DNA of 64,000 bases, taken from NCBI GenBank assembly GCA_028583415.1, contig CM053266.1, positions 79,924,149-79,988,148 of the forward strand. Direction: 5' to 3'. The DNA is from Protea cynaroides (lineage: Eukaryota; Streptophyta; Magnoliopsida; Proteales; Proteaceae). Under the pieces are notes generated by a model. It saw nothing but the letters and a program-made list of their open reading frames with translations. It had not been told where the DNA came from and did not search any database. The position numbers and the translations under genes are program-made. This document shows, piece after piece, positions 1 to 12,271 of the stretch (position 1 is the first letter of the stretch; every line of letters starts with the position of its first letter).

Positions 1-258
1 ACTTTAGAGTAACTGTCCGGGTTGTGGACTGTACTCTGCTTTAGTCATATATATAAACGTTTGTTCTTCTTTTGGTTGTATATAAATTTGTTTCTCATTT
101 AATAGATGCATTATTCTCTTTCAGTTTTGTCTCAAACAGCACAGATGCTTATGGTGTTATTATTACATCTTTTTTAATTTTTATCCTATCTCAGTTCACG
201 ACCTTTTGTAGAAGTATACTGGTTTCATAGACAGAGCCTGAGAGCTCTGATACCAAGT
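1..258 (-). mobile_element. Element F: internal leader, cut by the window edge
   Basis: On the minus strand this follows directly from the F LTR end (GGGTGTGACA) through the primer-binding site into untranslated leader. The stretch containing GTACAGTCCACAA resembles the leader of element A near 18885, which supports a related Tekay-like element whose gag-pol lies left of the window. No coding sequence was seen here. Confidence 0.75.
244..255 (-). other. Element F primer-binding site (tRNA-iMet type)
   Basis: The minus strand reads TGGTATCAGAGC three bases after the LTR end, the usual plant initiator tRNA-Met primer site. It shows that the LTR at 259-2575 is the 5' LTR of an element running leftward, not a solo LTR. 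Confidence 0.85.
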
Positions 259-2575
259 TGTCACACCCCAATTCTGTACTATCCAGAATGGTGTGATGAA
301 CCGTTAATAAACCAACGGTTCAACCAGGATCACTAATAGGCTGTGTCCATTGAAAATAAAACCATACACATCCACAACCATAATCAGAATAAATACACAA
401 TAGCGGAAGTCTTAATAATAAATGAACTGAGGAATCTAATTGTGATAATCATAGATAAAATATCAATTTATGTTGTATCAACTGAGACATAAGTAAATAA
501 AATATCAATTACATTTCCTTAATAAATTCAAATGTAAATCTAATCGAAAACACATGCATTGCACTCGCATGAGGGATCACAAAGTCTTCAGCTTCCATTG
601 CAGCGACGTGCCCGTACATAGAAGTATTCATATAGTCCTCCACCGTAGTACCTGCATCATCAACTAAAATATTCGACGTCGAAAGGGTGACACACATCAT
701 GGCTCAGTCAGCAAACAAAACAATGCAACAAACATATACATGCATTCAATTCATATCTGTGGTCTGGTAAATAAGTTTGCAATGCACTATAGAAAGGTTC
801 AGTGGCCGCCTCGCCTCTATGCACAAGGTGTGAAGGCCTGCCCAAAGGTTAACGTTTATTGTCGTCCCCATCCACCCTACCATGGAATAGAGATAGAGCT
901 AAAGTGCTGAGGCCGGGCCTATGACACTTCCCCTGATACTCTACCCATACCAACACGTAAGCCCCTGCTGGCGAGGGCTCCCAAACTGGACTCGCAACTA
1001 ACCAATCCTAATGCCAAACAGTGTATCCAAGGCCTCACCCCAGCTTCCCTCAATACATCCATAGAGATAGGGATAAGGCCCCCCGGCAGAGTCAGAGACT
1101 ACATGGTCCGAGACCACCTCCCCTCATACACTACGACGTAATAGTCCTGCTAAGGTAATGGAGATACGATGATGTCAGTGGACAAGACTTGAGTTAGAGA
1201 TAGAGCTAGAGTGCTGAGGCCCAACCTATGACACCCCCTGATACTCGCTCGCTTTAAGCACACTAACCACACACATACATTCACATGCCTATTCCTATCA
1301 TCATCATCATCATCATGTTATAAACAATAAATGTAAATATGCATGAACAGTAAAAATAAAAATATTAGATGACATGTTAAATGCACATGACAAGCATACA
1401 CGCATAGAATCAATCATGGCATTGGACTCAAGAAATAAAAACAGTTTATTATTAGCCAATTAGTTTAGGTCTTGTTCCCTCACCTTTGCTTGATTGTAGA
1501 TCCTCTTTCAAGCTTTAAGAATCAACTTAATATCACTATTGTATCACTAGAAGACCTAATCAAGTCAATAGAATATAATTAGAAGTAATTTTAATTTTTA
1601 AAAGCCTACTGTTAACTGGGGGCCGCAGGACGGGTCGCAGGTAGGGTAGCAGTTTTCTGCGACCCCCTGTAATAGGGTCGATGCTAGGGTCAGATGTTCC
1701 ATCTACCCTGGGTGTGACCACCCCTAATCTGGACTTTCCGAACACTGGGGGTCAATGCTAGGGTCTGGTAGGGTCGATTCCCATCAACCCTACGTGCGAC
1801 CCCCCGTGGGTTTAGTCAAGATTTTCATCCTACAGTCCATTCTTTCATGTTTGGGTCTTATGGTTTGCTTCTATAATCCATTCCATACATGTTCTATGGT
1901 TTAGAACTATAGATTATTCACCTACGTGGTTTTAATGATCTCCTCCATGGTTTCCATTAAAACCTAACCATGGATGGATGATTTGGGTTTCTCCTAGATC
2001 ATACCCTCTTCACTATCTACTCTAAGGTCTTGGGAAATCCATGGAGATAGTATCCATACCTGAGAATTTGACTTGTTTCTCTGAAGCCTTCTCTTTGGTC
2101 TTCTTCTCTACTTTCCTTCTCTTCTCCTTCTCTTCTCCTTTTCTTCTCTTTCTCTCAATCCAATTAGGGTTCTAAAAGGAGTGAAAGAGGCTTAGGGACG
2201 TCCTATTTATAGAGTAGAAACTCCAAAAATAAGTCCCATTGAGATTAGGAAAAAATCCCATTGAAATTTGGAAAGTTTCCAAATCACGGTTTCTGTCGGC
2301 AGACTGGGGGTCGATGAGGGGGTCGAAGATCCCGTCGACCCTTGGTTCTAAGTTGTCTGACCCCCGGTTAGAAACTCAGGGTCTGACTTTTATATTGGGG
2401 GGGTCCGACCCTGCCTAGCTGGGTGTGCGACCCTCCCCCCTATTTTAGTGTTTTTGGGTCAGTTTAATACCTGGGATCATTATCTCCTTCACGCACTTGG
2501 TCCATTTTGCTCGACCATGATGGGTAGACATGGTTCAAGGTGGTAAGATCGGGTTAGTTTGATACGGGTCATACA
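259..2575 (-). mobile_element. Element F 5' LTR (Tekay-like Ty3/gypsy)
   Basis: On the minus strand it runs from TGTATGACCCGTATC to GGGGTGTGACA (2317 bp) and is closely related to solo LTR E (40626-42924). TATA box CTATAAATAG is at 2203-2212. A purine-rich first exon follows, ending at a CAG|GTATGG donor (exon end 2060). A TTTTAG acceptor (664-665) precedes a small reading frame (540-663). Clusters of GGGTCGA/TCGACCC palindromic motifs flank the promoter at about 2290-2440 and 1615-1810. It is inserted in a minus-strand Tat/Ogre-like pol (G). The expected TSD is TTAAC (2576-2580), but its partner lies outside the window. Confidence 0.88.
540..663 (-). pseudogene. F copy of the LTR mini-ORF, frameshifted
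   Basis: This follows an AG acceptor at 664-665. The first part reads like the mini-ORF of E (DDAGTTV-DYM). A net loss of 10 nt relative to the 134-nt version in A, D and E then shifts the frame. The DNA downstream still spells the C-terminal cysteine motif in the original frame, ending in TAG at 540-542. So this is a broken copy of the conserved terminal exon. Confidence 0.65.
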
Positions 2576-3116
2576 TTAACAGTTTATCTAATTCTACTTT
2601 GATGGCTGCTTTACGCTTAAGCAGGAAGTTTCTCTTTTTTTGCTGGATCGGATTGAACTTTGGATCTATTGCAAGTCGGTGCTCCACCAGATCGCGAGGG
2701 ATTCCTGGCATGTCAGACACTGACTAGGCAAAGACATCTCGGTTGTTCTTCAGATAGTTGATCAGATTCTCCATATGTTCACCTTACAGGGAGGACTCGA
2801 TCTGGAAGTACTTCTTAGGCTCGTCCTCCGTGACTGGTATCTAGTCCAACTCTTCAATGGGTGTACCTCTTTCCTGATTGAAGTCATTTTGGAGGTCTTT
2901 GATCTGGATGGTCTGATTTGGAAGCTCGTTGTCATGTGTTGCTAAGTCGGTCACATAACATCTGCCTGAGAGCTTCTAATAAATTTTGCATCGTCCTTCA
3001 CTGTGTTCGGTTGAGAATTTCATAACAAGACAATAGGTCGAGACACAGGCCCTAAGTAGATTGAGTTCTGGCTGACCAAGAATCACTTTATGACTAGATA
3101 GGATGTCTATCACAAG
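2576..3116 (-). pseudogene. Element G: Tat/Ogre-like pol, protease end to RT start
   Basis: Minus-strand translation gives a protease C-terminal stretch (HKVILGQPELNLLRA) next to the H insertion. An acidic linker follows, then the run-up to reverse transcriptase with DMPGIPRDLVEHRLAIDP and KRKAAIKVELDKL. These resemble the 'DMPGL...VxHxL...R..I..EVxKLL' segment of Tat/Ogre-lineage pol (family knowledge). It has internal stops, is cut at 2575 by the F LTR, and continues at 8063 beyond solo LTR H. Confidence 0.75.
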
Positions 3117-3934
3117 ATAGGTGTGAGGACAAATATGTCCACCCACACTGATGGACAGTAATGATTGGAATCACCACCTAGATTAAGATCTAGGACTTAT
3201 AAAAATGTAATATCATCATAAGACATGACTTCTATTGACTCATGACCCAATATATTGGCTTTGATCTATCAGAGAATGGATAAGTGTTCAAGGTACAGTT
3301 TGGGAAGGTATTAGGCACCCAAACCTGTCCGATCAGAAAATTTGCCTCCTATGTGATTCTACTTTCCTTAGACTCTATTGTACTGACTGTTCATGGTCAA
3401 TGGATGATGGTTAGGGCTCATGGGAGATCCTATGCCGAGTTGCTAAACTCTTCTAACCTAGGTTTAGCCAAATATGTTCTCAAAGTAAATAAAGAAGCAA
3501 AATAATGTACAATGCACCAAATCGAAGATTGTTCAGTGATGGACTGAATCTGAGACGTTTAAAACATCTCAAATTGCCTATGTATTCTAATCCTAGAAAT
3601 CAAGTCCATAACGTAGTTCGAACGAAATTTTGATTAAGGATTATGGATGTTGTTTATAGTTAAGCTTCATTAGATTCAATTGTTCAAGTTGAAGTTTATG
3701 TTTGATGATGATTGAGATTGAATCTAGAGATAGCCTAATGTGGATTGAAGTGAATATAGATATGAATATTAGTATGGATATGGATGTGGATATGGAAATG
3801 GAGGGCCTAAGGATACTAAGATATGGTATTGTACTTGGAGAGTCCTCCAAGTTGCCTACGTATTTCAAAGGTTCTGAAAATCAGGTACAACGTAGTTCGT
3901 TGTGATGGGCTGTGAATATGGATATCGTAGAACC

Positions 3935-4305
3935 ACTCAGGTGTACTATACCTTGGTTTAGGAAATAAAAATGGGTATTGCATAGCCTAAGATCACTCAA
4001 GTGTACTCTACCTTGATCTATGAAGGCTAAAATGGATAGTATTCTAAGACTACTCAGGTGTACTCTACCTTGGTTTAGGAAGACAAAAGGGGTGGCTAAA
4101 ACAGCTCAGGTGTACTCTACCTCAGTTTAGGAAGCCTAGATGGACAGTCCAAAATTGCTCAGGTGTATTCTACCTCGGTTTAAGAAGACTAAAGGGTACG
4201 TCTAAGACTACTCAGGTGTACTCAACCTTGGTCTAGGAAGCCTAGAATTTATTATCCTAAAACTACTCAGGTGTATTCTACCTTGGTCTAAGAAGCGTAG
4301 AGGGT
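3935..4305 (-). repeat. About 62-bp tandem repeats in LTR H
   Basis: About seven diverged units, each with CTCAGGTGTACTCTACCTTGG and TTTAGGAAGCCTA on the plus strand and spacers that vary by a few bases. They lie near the 3' end of LTR H. H2 carries unrelated roughly 31-bp repeats at the equivalent place. Confidence 0.85.
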
Positions 4306-5059
4306 TAATCTATACAGATTGAAACGTGGAACCGTGTTTAGGTGTTCACCAAATTGCCTACGTATCTTAGGGTCTGTCCTAAGAATCAACATCTGCATAG
4401 TTCAGAATGCGGATTCGATTCATTCATGTGTTCCTTCAATATCAGGATGTAGAACCTAAATGCTCTGTGGTTCGATTCACATCACACCTATCTAGTTCTC
4501 TGTATCCTAAGGGAGATGAGCTGAAGGGTAGGGATCGTCTTAAAGCTACCCTTGACCTAAAACCCTAATTTGAAAGTGTGGGGCTAGGTTTTATGATTCA
4601 TGATTATGATTTTTATCATTTTTCTATTATTACCCTTCCCATGAATATAGTGCCTACAATGCACGTCCCCACACCTAATATGTCTGCTAAGTGTATAAAT
4701 ATGACAGTTCGACTAGGGTGTTGCAGAAAGTAAGTTATTGCCAACAATAGAAAATATTCAAATAAGGCAAGAAACAACGTGGCATCTCAAATATAGCAAG
4801 AAAACATGTGAATCAATATAGTAGCAAGCATGTAAGCATCAAGGTAACAGACATGGCGTCTCATGTATCATTCTCAACAAGGTATGTATGAATATGTGCA
4901 TTAGTCCAGACATTCTAGATCTATGATTGAAATCTACTGTAAATCTCTCAATATCTCAAGATCAGATTCTCAATCTAATAGTTAAATCTCTTTAAAATAT
5001 TATCATTAATATCAACACCTCAAATTTCATCAAAGCAGCCAAGATCAACGGCTTAGATC

Positions 5060-5520
5060 TCACATCAGGATACAATCATGATCATATTAGGAAATCAATG
5101 GCTAGACTCTTTTAAATCACTTCATCATGATAGTATAACGGTTCAAATTTATTTAAATCACACATGATGATAATTCAATTGTTCAGATTCATTTACATCA
5201 ATCATCAAGACAATTTGATGGTCTAAATTTATTTATATCACTCATAATGTCAATCTAATGGCTCAAATTCTTTTAAAATACAATATGATGAAAATCTAAC
5301 GATTTAAATCATTCCTGATGATAATCCAACCGTTCAGATTTATTCCAATCACTCCCAATGATAATCTAACAGTTTAGATCGCCTATCATGATAATCTAAT
5401 AGTTCAGATTGATTAAAATCTCTTTTGATGACAATTCAACGGTTTAGATTACTCAAATTAATAATCTAACCATTTAGATTACTCAAATCAAGGTAAATTA
5501 TGATTAACGGATCAAACCAA
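5060..5520 (-). repeat. About 45-50-bp diverged tandem repeats in LTR H
   Basis: Repeated plus-strand phrase GATGATAATCTAACGGTTCAGATT followed by AAATCACTC-like text, about nine to ten imperfect units. Each unit contains a GGTT..GATT step that varies by single substitutions. Confidence 0.7.
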
Positions 5521-5559
5521 AACTCCAAGATCAATAGTCCTATTTCATTAAAATTCCAA

Positions 5560-5900
5560 GCATATGGGATCAATCAATTTCATCATATTTCCACATAATT
5601 GTATCAATTTCATCTAATTTCCACACGATTGGATCAAATTCATAAAAATTTCACAATCGGATCAAATCTATAAAAATTTCACAATTGAATAATTCCATTC
5701 AATTTCCACACAATTGGATCAATTCCATTCAAATTAAAATTCAGCTCATAGTTGAATCAATCACGTTAAATTTTAAAATCATGGCATATTTCGTCACATT
5801 AAATTTTAATCATATTGCAATTTCAAGCATATGGACAGATTAATCATATTGCAATTTCAAGAACATGGACAGATTAATCATATTATAATTTTAAATCAGT
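5560..5900 (-). repeat. Short diverged repeats (CACAATTGGATCAATTCCATC type) in LTR H
   Basis: Units of roughly 40 bp with TTTCCACACAATTGGATCAA recur about six times. A related ATTGCAATTTCAAG unit is duplicated at 5815-5890. Adjacent to, but distinct from, the 5060-5520 array. Confidence 0.6.
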
Positions 5901-6839
5901 GGCTAAATTAAAATTCTCCATGGTTTAGATCAATAAGGAGAGAGAGAGAGGGTCTGATGGCTGAGTGTATGTAGGGACAAACGGTGATGATATGGAATGG
6001 GTTTTGAGTTGGGAGTGATACATGGTTGCTGGTTTGGGTTCTGCACATGGTGGGATAAATCAGGGTAAGCAGGAGGTGTGAACTATTGCAGGTGATGCAC
6101 AGGTGTAGCAGGTCGACGGTGGTTTGAGGAGATATGTAGTAGGTCGGCAAGGGTTCAACAGCTTTGGTGATGGGGTTGGTTGTGGCTCACGGTTAGCCTA
6201 GCCACGGGAAGGTGCATTAGTGAAAAACTGGTGTGAGGTGGCGGTTTATGGTGCTGCAAGTGGAAGGCAAAGGTGCTGGTTGTGGGGTTATCGGACTGGG
6301 GTGATTAGATGGGAAGATGAGGGTGAATGTGCAGGAAGTAGGTGTCGCTTTGAGGTTGCAGGTGGCCTGGTGACATGAAGTTATAGTGGCTGCGGTAATG
6401 GTTGAGGTAGAGAGGTGGAGTAGAGTGTTGGGGTGCGTGTTGTGGGTTTACACGGGTTAGGTGTTGCATGGCCAGGTGGTTTGGGCAGGTATAGGTGTTA
6501 AAAAGATTGCAAGGGAGGTGGATCGGTGCATGGGCAGTAGGGTGAGTGGGTGGATAGAAGTTTACCAGTGAAGCTGTGGTAGGTGAGATGAAGCAGGTTC
6601 TTTATGTGGAGTGAGATCTGGCCGATGGGTGTGTGAGCATGAAGATGGATAGATTGTGGAAGTTGGGAATCGATATAGTGGTTCAGGTAAGTCGGCCAGG
6701 GTATTGCAGTTTCAGTAGGGATGGATTGCAGGGATGAAGCAAATGGTTATGACATATGGAGGGTTGTGGAGGTTTAACCAGGTCAGTGGTGATGGTTGCA
6801 AGCAGTTGGATAAGAATAAAACCAAAGCAAAGAGAAGGG

Positions 6840-7420
6840 GCGGCGGTGGCTTACCTGAATCGCAGACCCACCTCTGCCTTCTCCTTTTTCGTCTTCTTCT
6901 TCTTCATCTTTTGATTTCTTCTTTTGCCGGTTCTTTTTCCCTCTGATCTGCCTTCTCCTTTTCGATCTCTCCCCCGAATTTCTCAATTTTTTTCTTAGTT
7001 CCCTCCCTCGCTTAGATTTCCTCTTTCCTTATTCTATTCTTTTAGATTTTTCCTTTCTCTTCTTTGAGTCACCACCGACTCAGTTATTCTTTTCTTATTC
7101 ATTCTTAATCTTCTCTCATTGGCCGAACCTTTCATTCATCTTCTGAGCTGGCCGAATCCTTCCCCCCTATTCGGATTCTATCTTCTATATATAATAATAT
7201 ATATTATATACATATATACACATATATTTAATAACATACATATATATCGTATACCATATATAATACATATAAATACTATGCACATGGATGAACCGATTCG
7301 ATCTAGACTGGTCTGGGCTGGACTGAGCTAGACTGGGTTGACTGGTCGGGCTGAGACTAAGCTAGACTGACTTAGGTTGAGCTGGATTGACTAGGTTTTC
7401 TATCATTTAATGAGCCCATT
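6840..7420 (-). promoter_or_regulatory. Putative promoter zone of LTR H
   Basis: Reading the minus strand: short repeats of about 10 bp (CAGTCTAGCTCAGCCCA type, 7290-7400), then an AT-dinucleotide TATA-rich block (7180-7275), then a purine-rich transcript leader (the complement of 6860-7060). H2 has the same order at 52980-53760, so the arrangement is conserved between the two LTR copies. Confidence 0.5.
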
Positions 7421-8062
7421 TGGCTTGTACCTCCTTATGAAATCTTTTGACAGCCTTTGTCCCAGATTTTTCACGTCCACTTTGAAGAGTACTAAAAATG
7501 TAACATACTGGAACTTGAATCATCTAATTTGGACATCGGATAGTAAAATTATGAAGGATCGAAGTTTAAATAATTAAACTTATGATAATTTGCATGCACG
7601 CCCTTGGATGTTTATTATTGATTTTCAGAAAATGCCCTTATTTTCATTCCCGGACTAAAATCGTCATATCTTCCTCGTTTGATATCAGAATTGAGCGATT
7701 CTGGTCTCATTTCGAAGGTATTTTCATGAATTAAGCATCCATGTAGGTTGTAGCCCATGACCTTGCTATGGGGTCCACAGAAAACTGTGTCAAAGTCACA
7801 GCCAAAAATCCAAACCTTGCATTGGAACCCACAAACTTGCCGTATGTGTTCACTTAGGCTCCTGGACACTAGGGATCATCTTAGTTCTTCTCAAAAATTT
7901 ATAGAGAGCATGTTGGGATTGATCGACTGTTACTTCTAAGAATGTTTCACTTCCCTCCCTTGTATTTTTCTAAACTTTCTTTTATCTCTCTCACTTTGCG
8001 GTTTATACTCTAGTAAGACTTTGTTCAGCTGGGGATGGCAAAAATGGGGTGCTTACAATAGG

Positions 8063-8827
8063 TGATTATGATTGTCGACCTCCTCACTCTTGTTCCAACT
8101 TGGGTTTCAAGCTGGATTCCTTTTTTAACTTTCACTGCATTGCCAGTGAAGCTGATTAGCGAAAATGTGATTGATCACAGGAATTTCTCATCGAGGTTCA
8201 TTGCCTTGAATGCTTGGTAGTACAAAATATCTCCCGAGCTACCTATTTCGACCAGAACCCTTTCGACTTCTTTCGTCTTGTTGATCACCATGGTGATGAC
8301 TACTGCGTCGTCATCTGGGAAGTCAATATGGAGGAGGTCTTTTTCTGAGAAGCTAATGACGTCTCTTGTATAATATGGAGTAGAGCATCTTGAGGTACTA
8401 CACACATTCTTAGCGTATGCGAGTTAGTTGTTCTTGGAGGTATCATTATAGCTGAGCTTCCTATGATGGCCTTTGTGTAGTGGTCTAGGATAATAGTCTG
8501 GGTACTGTAATAATCTCAGCTCGTGAATTCTTGTCTACCAAGGGTAGGTGGTACTTCTTGTCTGGTGTTTTTATGTGTCTAAGAGGTGGAGTGATGCTCC
8601 TGGTGGGATATAGAGGTCGTCTAGGAATTCTGTGGTAACAATCTGCCCTCAACTGATGTCCTAGATAAAACTTTAAAAGCTGACCTATGAAAACCGCACC
8701 CAGAATCCCTTTACTAACCTAGATTCCTCCTGCGTTGGGTTTCAACACATTGACTGATGGAGTACCTAATGCGGACCCTATGGTGGTATCCGAACCTTAG
8801 GTGAGTCTTCTTTATTTGTATTGATAG
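8063..8827 (-). pseudogene. Element G: Tat/Ogre-like gag end and protease
   Basis: The minus-strand frame at 8175-8405 reads VISFSEKDLLHIDFPDDDAV then VLVEIGSSGDILYYQAFK. This matches the aspartic protease of Tat/Ogre pol, where the usual DNGSS is degraded to EIGSS. A following LTSFTG-like segment runs into the H insertion and resumes at 3116. The rest, toward 8827, is untranslatable gag relic. Element B begins at 8828, so B inserted upstream of the protease of G. The right-hand continuation of G was not found. Confidence 0.7.
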
Positions 8828-11683
8828 TGTAAGGTGTCCTAGTAGAACTTAGGTGGATGGGATACACACCCCAAAGCATCGGGGCCAAAGAAATGGTCCA
8901 TAGGATGTATTTTGGCCCAACCGGTGGTTCGTACCGGTGGAACGTTCTCCCAGTTGAGTTCAACTAGTTGAACTCTAGTTAAACACTTTCTCTCTCCCCG
9001 ATTTCTATAAAAGGGAGGGCAACACCTCCTTTCTCTCTTTCCTAAAACGGTGAAAGTGAGAGTGAGGAGAAGTGGAGAAGAGAAGAGGAAGAGCTTGAGC
9101 TCAAGGAACTCAAACCCTAGCCTATACTTTGGAGGTAAATACAATGAGCTTCCTCCTTCTTCCTTGGTATTATGGCTAGCAACCATGGTAGTTGAGCACC
9201 ATTAACGGTGACCACCATTAATGACCTAGAAAACCTAGGTTTAGGTTTATCCACTCTTTAAGGAGTTGTTGGAGGTAAGATTTATCTCCTTCATTTTTCC
9301 TTTAGTAGAATGAATGCTAAAGCCTTGATGATTGAAGCTCCATTAATGGAGAACTCATTAATGACCTAGATCAAGGTTTTGTTCCACCCAACTCCATTAA
9401 GGGAGTGATGGAGCCATAAATGGTTTTCATTGTGCCTAATAATGGTGGGAATGAGTTTCCCACCAACTAAAATGGAAATGTTAAAGGGGAGAACAAGTCT
9501 CCCAAGCTTAGAGACCAAGCTCGGTTCGTGACTTGGATTTTGGGTCTGAACTGGATCTAGGTACCGGAACCATGGGCATGTCCGTTCGTCCGCTTGGCTT
9601 AAACCATGGCTCCGCCAAGGCTAATGCCTTGGCTTATAACCAGTCAGTTAATCGGAGTATCGTACTGGATTTTCATATCGGATTCTTGAATCGGTGGCAC
9701 AATCCTCTGAATTAGCCTCTTAACCGTCCAACCAGTTCCTAATGGATCTAATAGGTTCGAATCTTCCGTTTAGGCTTAATGTTAAGTAGAGTCAGTGCCG
9801 GATGAATGACCATCAGGCAGAGCCTTTGAAAAAGCTACTAGAATCGCAGTGTTTATAACAGTATCGGAACTTGATGACCAGTCGGATGGTCGAGCATCTG
9901 CTCATCCTTCCAGTTCTATCTACTTAGAAAATATTTTAAGTGTTAACCGGTTGATAGTACCAAAGGAACCCTCTACCAGTTCTATCTGTCGGTTCAGTCA
10001 AATTGCACCAGTTTGCTTAGGAATGACTAGAGAGACCAATTGTTGGGTTCTCGATTTATCTTGGGAGTTGTGTATGGACAGTTAAGGCTTGTCTATGTTG
10101 ATTAAAAGCTATGAAATCAAACTAATGAATCCTTATATGTTAAGTAGCTATTGAACAAGGGTGATTGTTGAAGCCTTTTGTGTGGCTTCGGATTACTGCT
10201 GCATTCTTTGTGGAATCAGGTGAGGGGTCTAGTCCTTAAATATTGGACATTCTCAATAACATGTCTATTTTACTAGTAACATGCTTAGGTTGTTATTTAA
10301 TTGTATGCTTTCCATTATTGCTATGTATGAGCATGCATTTGCATTATAACAACTATGAATTTGCATTTGTATGATTATTTGGGTATGGTGGACGTGTGGC
10401 TTGTGGGAGCACAATACATAGGTCAAGTTGTTGATGCTAGGGTCTAGCGGGAGCATAGTGATCCATGGTAATAGAGCCAGGGTTCACTGTTAGGGCATAG
10501 TCTTTATTTATAAGTATATGCGACCATGTATGAAGGCTCATGTGACGCATATGAGTACGGGAAGATGGATCACGTTGGAATGTGAACACACTAGTGGTAG
10601 ACACGGTGATCCATGGGAGTAGAGCTAGGGTTCTCTGCTGGTGGATAGCGCGATGGTTATGTTGACATGCTAGTGGAGACATGGTGATCCATGGGAGTGT
10701 TGATCTGGGGGTTTCTATTGGCAGGATATCAAAGCAAAATGAATGAACATAATAGACATAGGTGGTGCCATTCCATATTTCCTATGCCCTTCCAGTAGGA
10801 GTCAAGATATTGGCATAGGTTCTCACTTTCGAAGGTTGGGTAACCTTTGAGGGAGTTAGTGACTTATGGGTGTACGATAGTTGGCGTACGCATAGTCTGT
10901 GATGGGAGGTGACAAACACTGTAAGAATGGGTGTCCCCAAGGGGGCCAGTTCACCTGTAAAAGTCATTTAACATCCTAGGATCGTTTATTCAGCTTCTAT
11001 CTTTGCCCAGGATGTTGAAACACAAACCGAGACCTAATATAAAATGAATTGCATTTAATCTCATTTGATGTTGTACGTTGCACACATGTGATAATAAATT
11101 TCTTACTGAGCTAAGATGTGAGCTCACCCTCGTGTTGATACTATTTTTCAGATCCTTCTATAGGTGACTTCTTTATTATTGAGGCTATGGAGTCCCCTCT
11201 AGCTAGCATGGTAGCTGGTACCAATGACATCGGTGGAGAGCACAGTGAGGGCTGCACCTGTAGTGACTATGTTTACGCATGACGTAGCCTTCCCCCTTAC
11301 TTTCTCCCTTCCTTGATACACTATGGATTATTATGATTCGATTCTTTTTGTTGATAGATGAAGATATCTATCAAGAACAATGTAACAGATTTACTTTTTT
11401 TGTATTTGGGTATGTGTATATGGATATTATAGTATCTTGTAGAGTACAATTGGTTTGTAATAGATAATTTGATACGTAGTATGGGATATGTTATCATTAG
11501 ATGCATCTATCAATATTAAATGCTTCCGTTTATATTATTATTGCTTCTTGATTATTGTGGTCATTGCATGTGTAGACTGTGGGATTTATTTTGGAATCAT
11601 TGTGGTAGCGATCTTAGATGTATTTAGGTGTCACAAGGATTGACCCGGATATCACAATTGATTCTCCAGAATGGGCTATGACA
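8828..11683 (+). mobile_element. Element B 5' LTR (Tekay-like)
   Basis: Starts TGTAAGGTGTCC and ends GGGCTATGACA, followed by a tRNA-iMet primer site at 11688. TATA box TATAAAAG at 9006-9013. A GA-rich first exon contains the telo-box-like AAACCCTAG (9112-9120). Donors are GGAG|GTAAAT (9135) or GGAG|GTAAGA (9275). A perfect hairpin TGAGCT..AGCTCA (11107-11126) precedes the acceptor TTTTTCAG (11144-11151) and a 43-codon frame. CCGGT and CCGGATG motifs flank the promoter (8917-8943, 9550-9990). The 3' LTR of B was not found, so B is 3'-truncated or rearranged. The 5' boundary is inferred from the TGTAAG start. Confidence 0.72.
11152..11282 (+). CDS. LTR mini-ORF of element B (43-codon terminal exon candidate)
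   Basis: This 131-nt segment begins right after the AG of a polypyrimidine acceptor and ends at TGA. Reading in the same phase as A, D and E (one base supplied by the upstream exon) gives 43 codons. The tail, EHSEGCTCSDYVYA, aligns with EHDASCECPFCVYL of A, keeping EH, the CxC pair and the VY ending but losing the third cysteine. In the tandem duplicate (from 11818) the tail codons differ by three substitutions, all synonymous. No start codon was identified and function is unknown. That it is a translated exon is inference. Confidence 0.5.
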
Positions 11684-11687
11684 ACAC

Positions 11688-11699
11688 TGGTATCAGAGC
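11688..11699 (+). other. Element B primer-binding site, copy 1
   Basis: TGGTATCAGAGC, four bases after the LTR end TATGACA. Matches the initiator tRNA-Met 3' end. Confidence 0.85.
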
Positions 11700-12259
11700 A
11701 AACCACTTTGTATTACTTATAAGTTTTCCCTACACACGTGTTTCCATGTATCAGTGGCAGATGCATAGGTTAATTAAAAAAATGTACAAACCAATAGTAG
11801 TGAATAAGGACAACAGAAGGGCTGCACCTGCAGTGACTATGTCTATGCATGACGTAGCCTTCCCCTTACTTTCTCCCTTCCCTGATATACTGTGGATTAT
11901 TACAATTCAATTTTTTTTTTTTTTTGGTAGATGAAGATATCTATCACGAACAATGTAACAGATTTACTCTTTTTGTATTTGGGTATGTGTCTATGGATAT
12001 TATAGTATCCTGTAGAGTACAACTGGCTTGTAATAGATAATTTGATATATAGTATGGGATATGTTATCATTAGATGCATCTGTCGATATTAAATGCTTTC
12101 GTTTATGTTATTATTGCTTCTTGAAACTGTGGTCTTTGCATGTGTAGACTGTGGGATTTATTTTAGAATCATTGTGGTAGAGATCTTAGATGTATTTGGG
12201 TGTCACAAGGGTTGACCCGAATATCACACCTGATTCTTCAGAATGGACTATGGCAACAC

Positions 12260-12271
12260 TGGTATCAGAGC
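12260..12271 (+). other. Element B primer-binding site, copy 2
   Basis: A second identical TGGTATCAGAGC in the tandem duplicate, preceded by the LTR-end-like GGACTATGGCA. Confidence 0.85.

Larger units (their letters stand above)
3122..8057 (-). mobile_element. H: giant solo LTR (Tat/Ogre-like), minus strand
   Basis: Bounded by TGTGAGGAC on the plus strand and TGTAAGCACCCC on the minus strand (4936 bp), with a perfect 5-bp TSD ATAGG at 3117-3121 and 8058-8062. No gag-pol lies inside, so it is best read as a solo LTR left by recombination. H2 (52061-56664) is a diverged relative: same first 20 bases, shared U3 text, an AT-rich TATA zone followed by a purine-rich leader, and the same GTGGCGACTTCC-like end (here GGTGGTGATTCC), a feature I associate with Tat/Ogre LTRs. 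Several families of internal tandem repeats are listed separately. Confidence 0.85.

Noticed and set aside
259..2575. Considered as a second solo LTR like E
   Set aside because: A primer-binding site and leader follow directly on the minus strand, so it is the 5' LTR of an element leaving the window.
3935..4305. Regularly spaced repeats considered as a CRISPR-like array
   Set aside because: Plant LTR context, diverged units, no conserved repeat/unique spacer pattern and no cas genes. They are ordinary tandem repeats.
5908..6150. 80-codon minus-strand frame in LTR H
   Set aside because: His/Ser/Leu-rich chance frame in non-coding LTR, not present in H2.
9533..10085. Two plus-strand frames of 60-78 codons in LTR B
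   Set aside because: Lie in the intron-like part among CCGGT motifs, not conserved in other LTRs, no domain.
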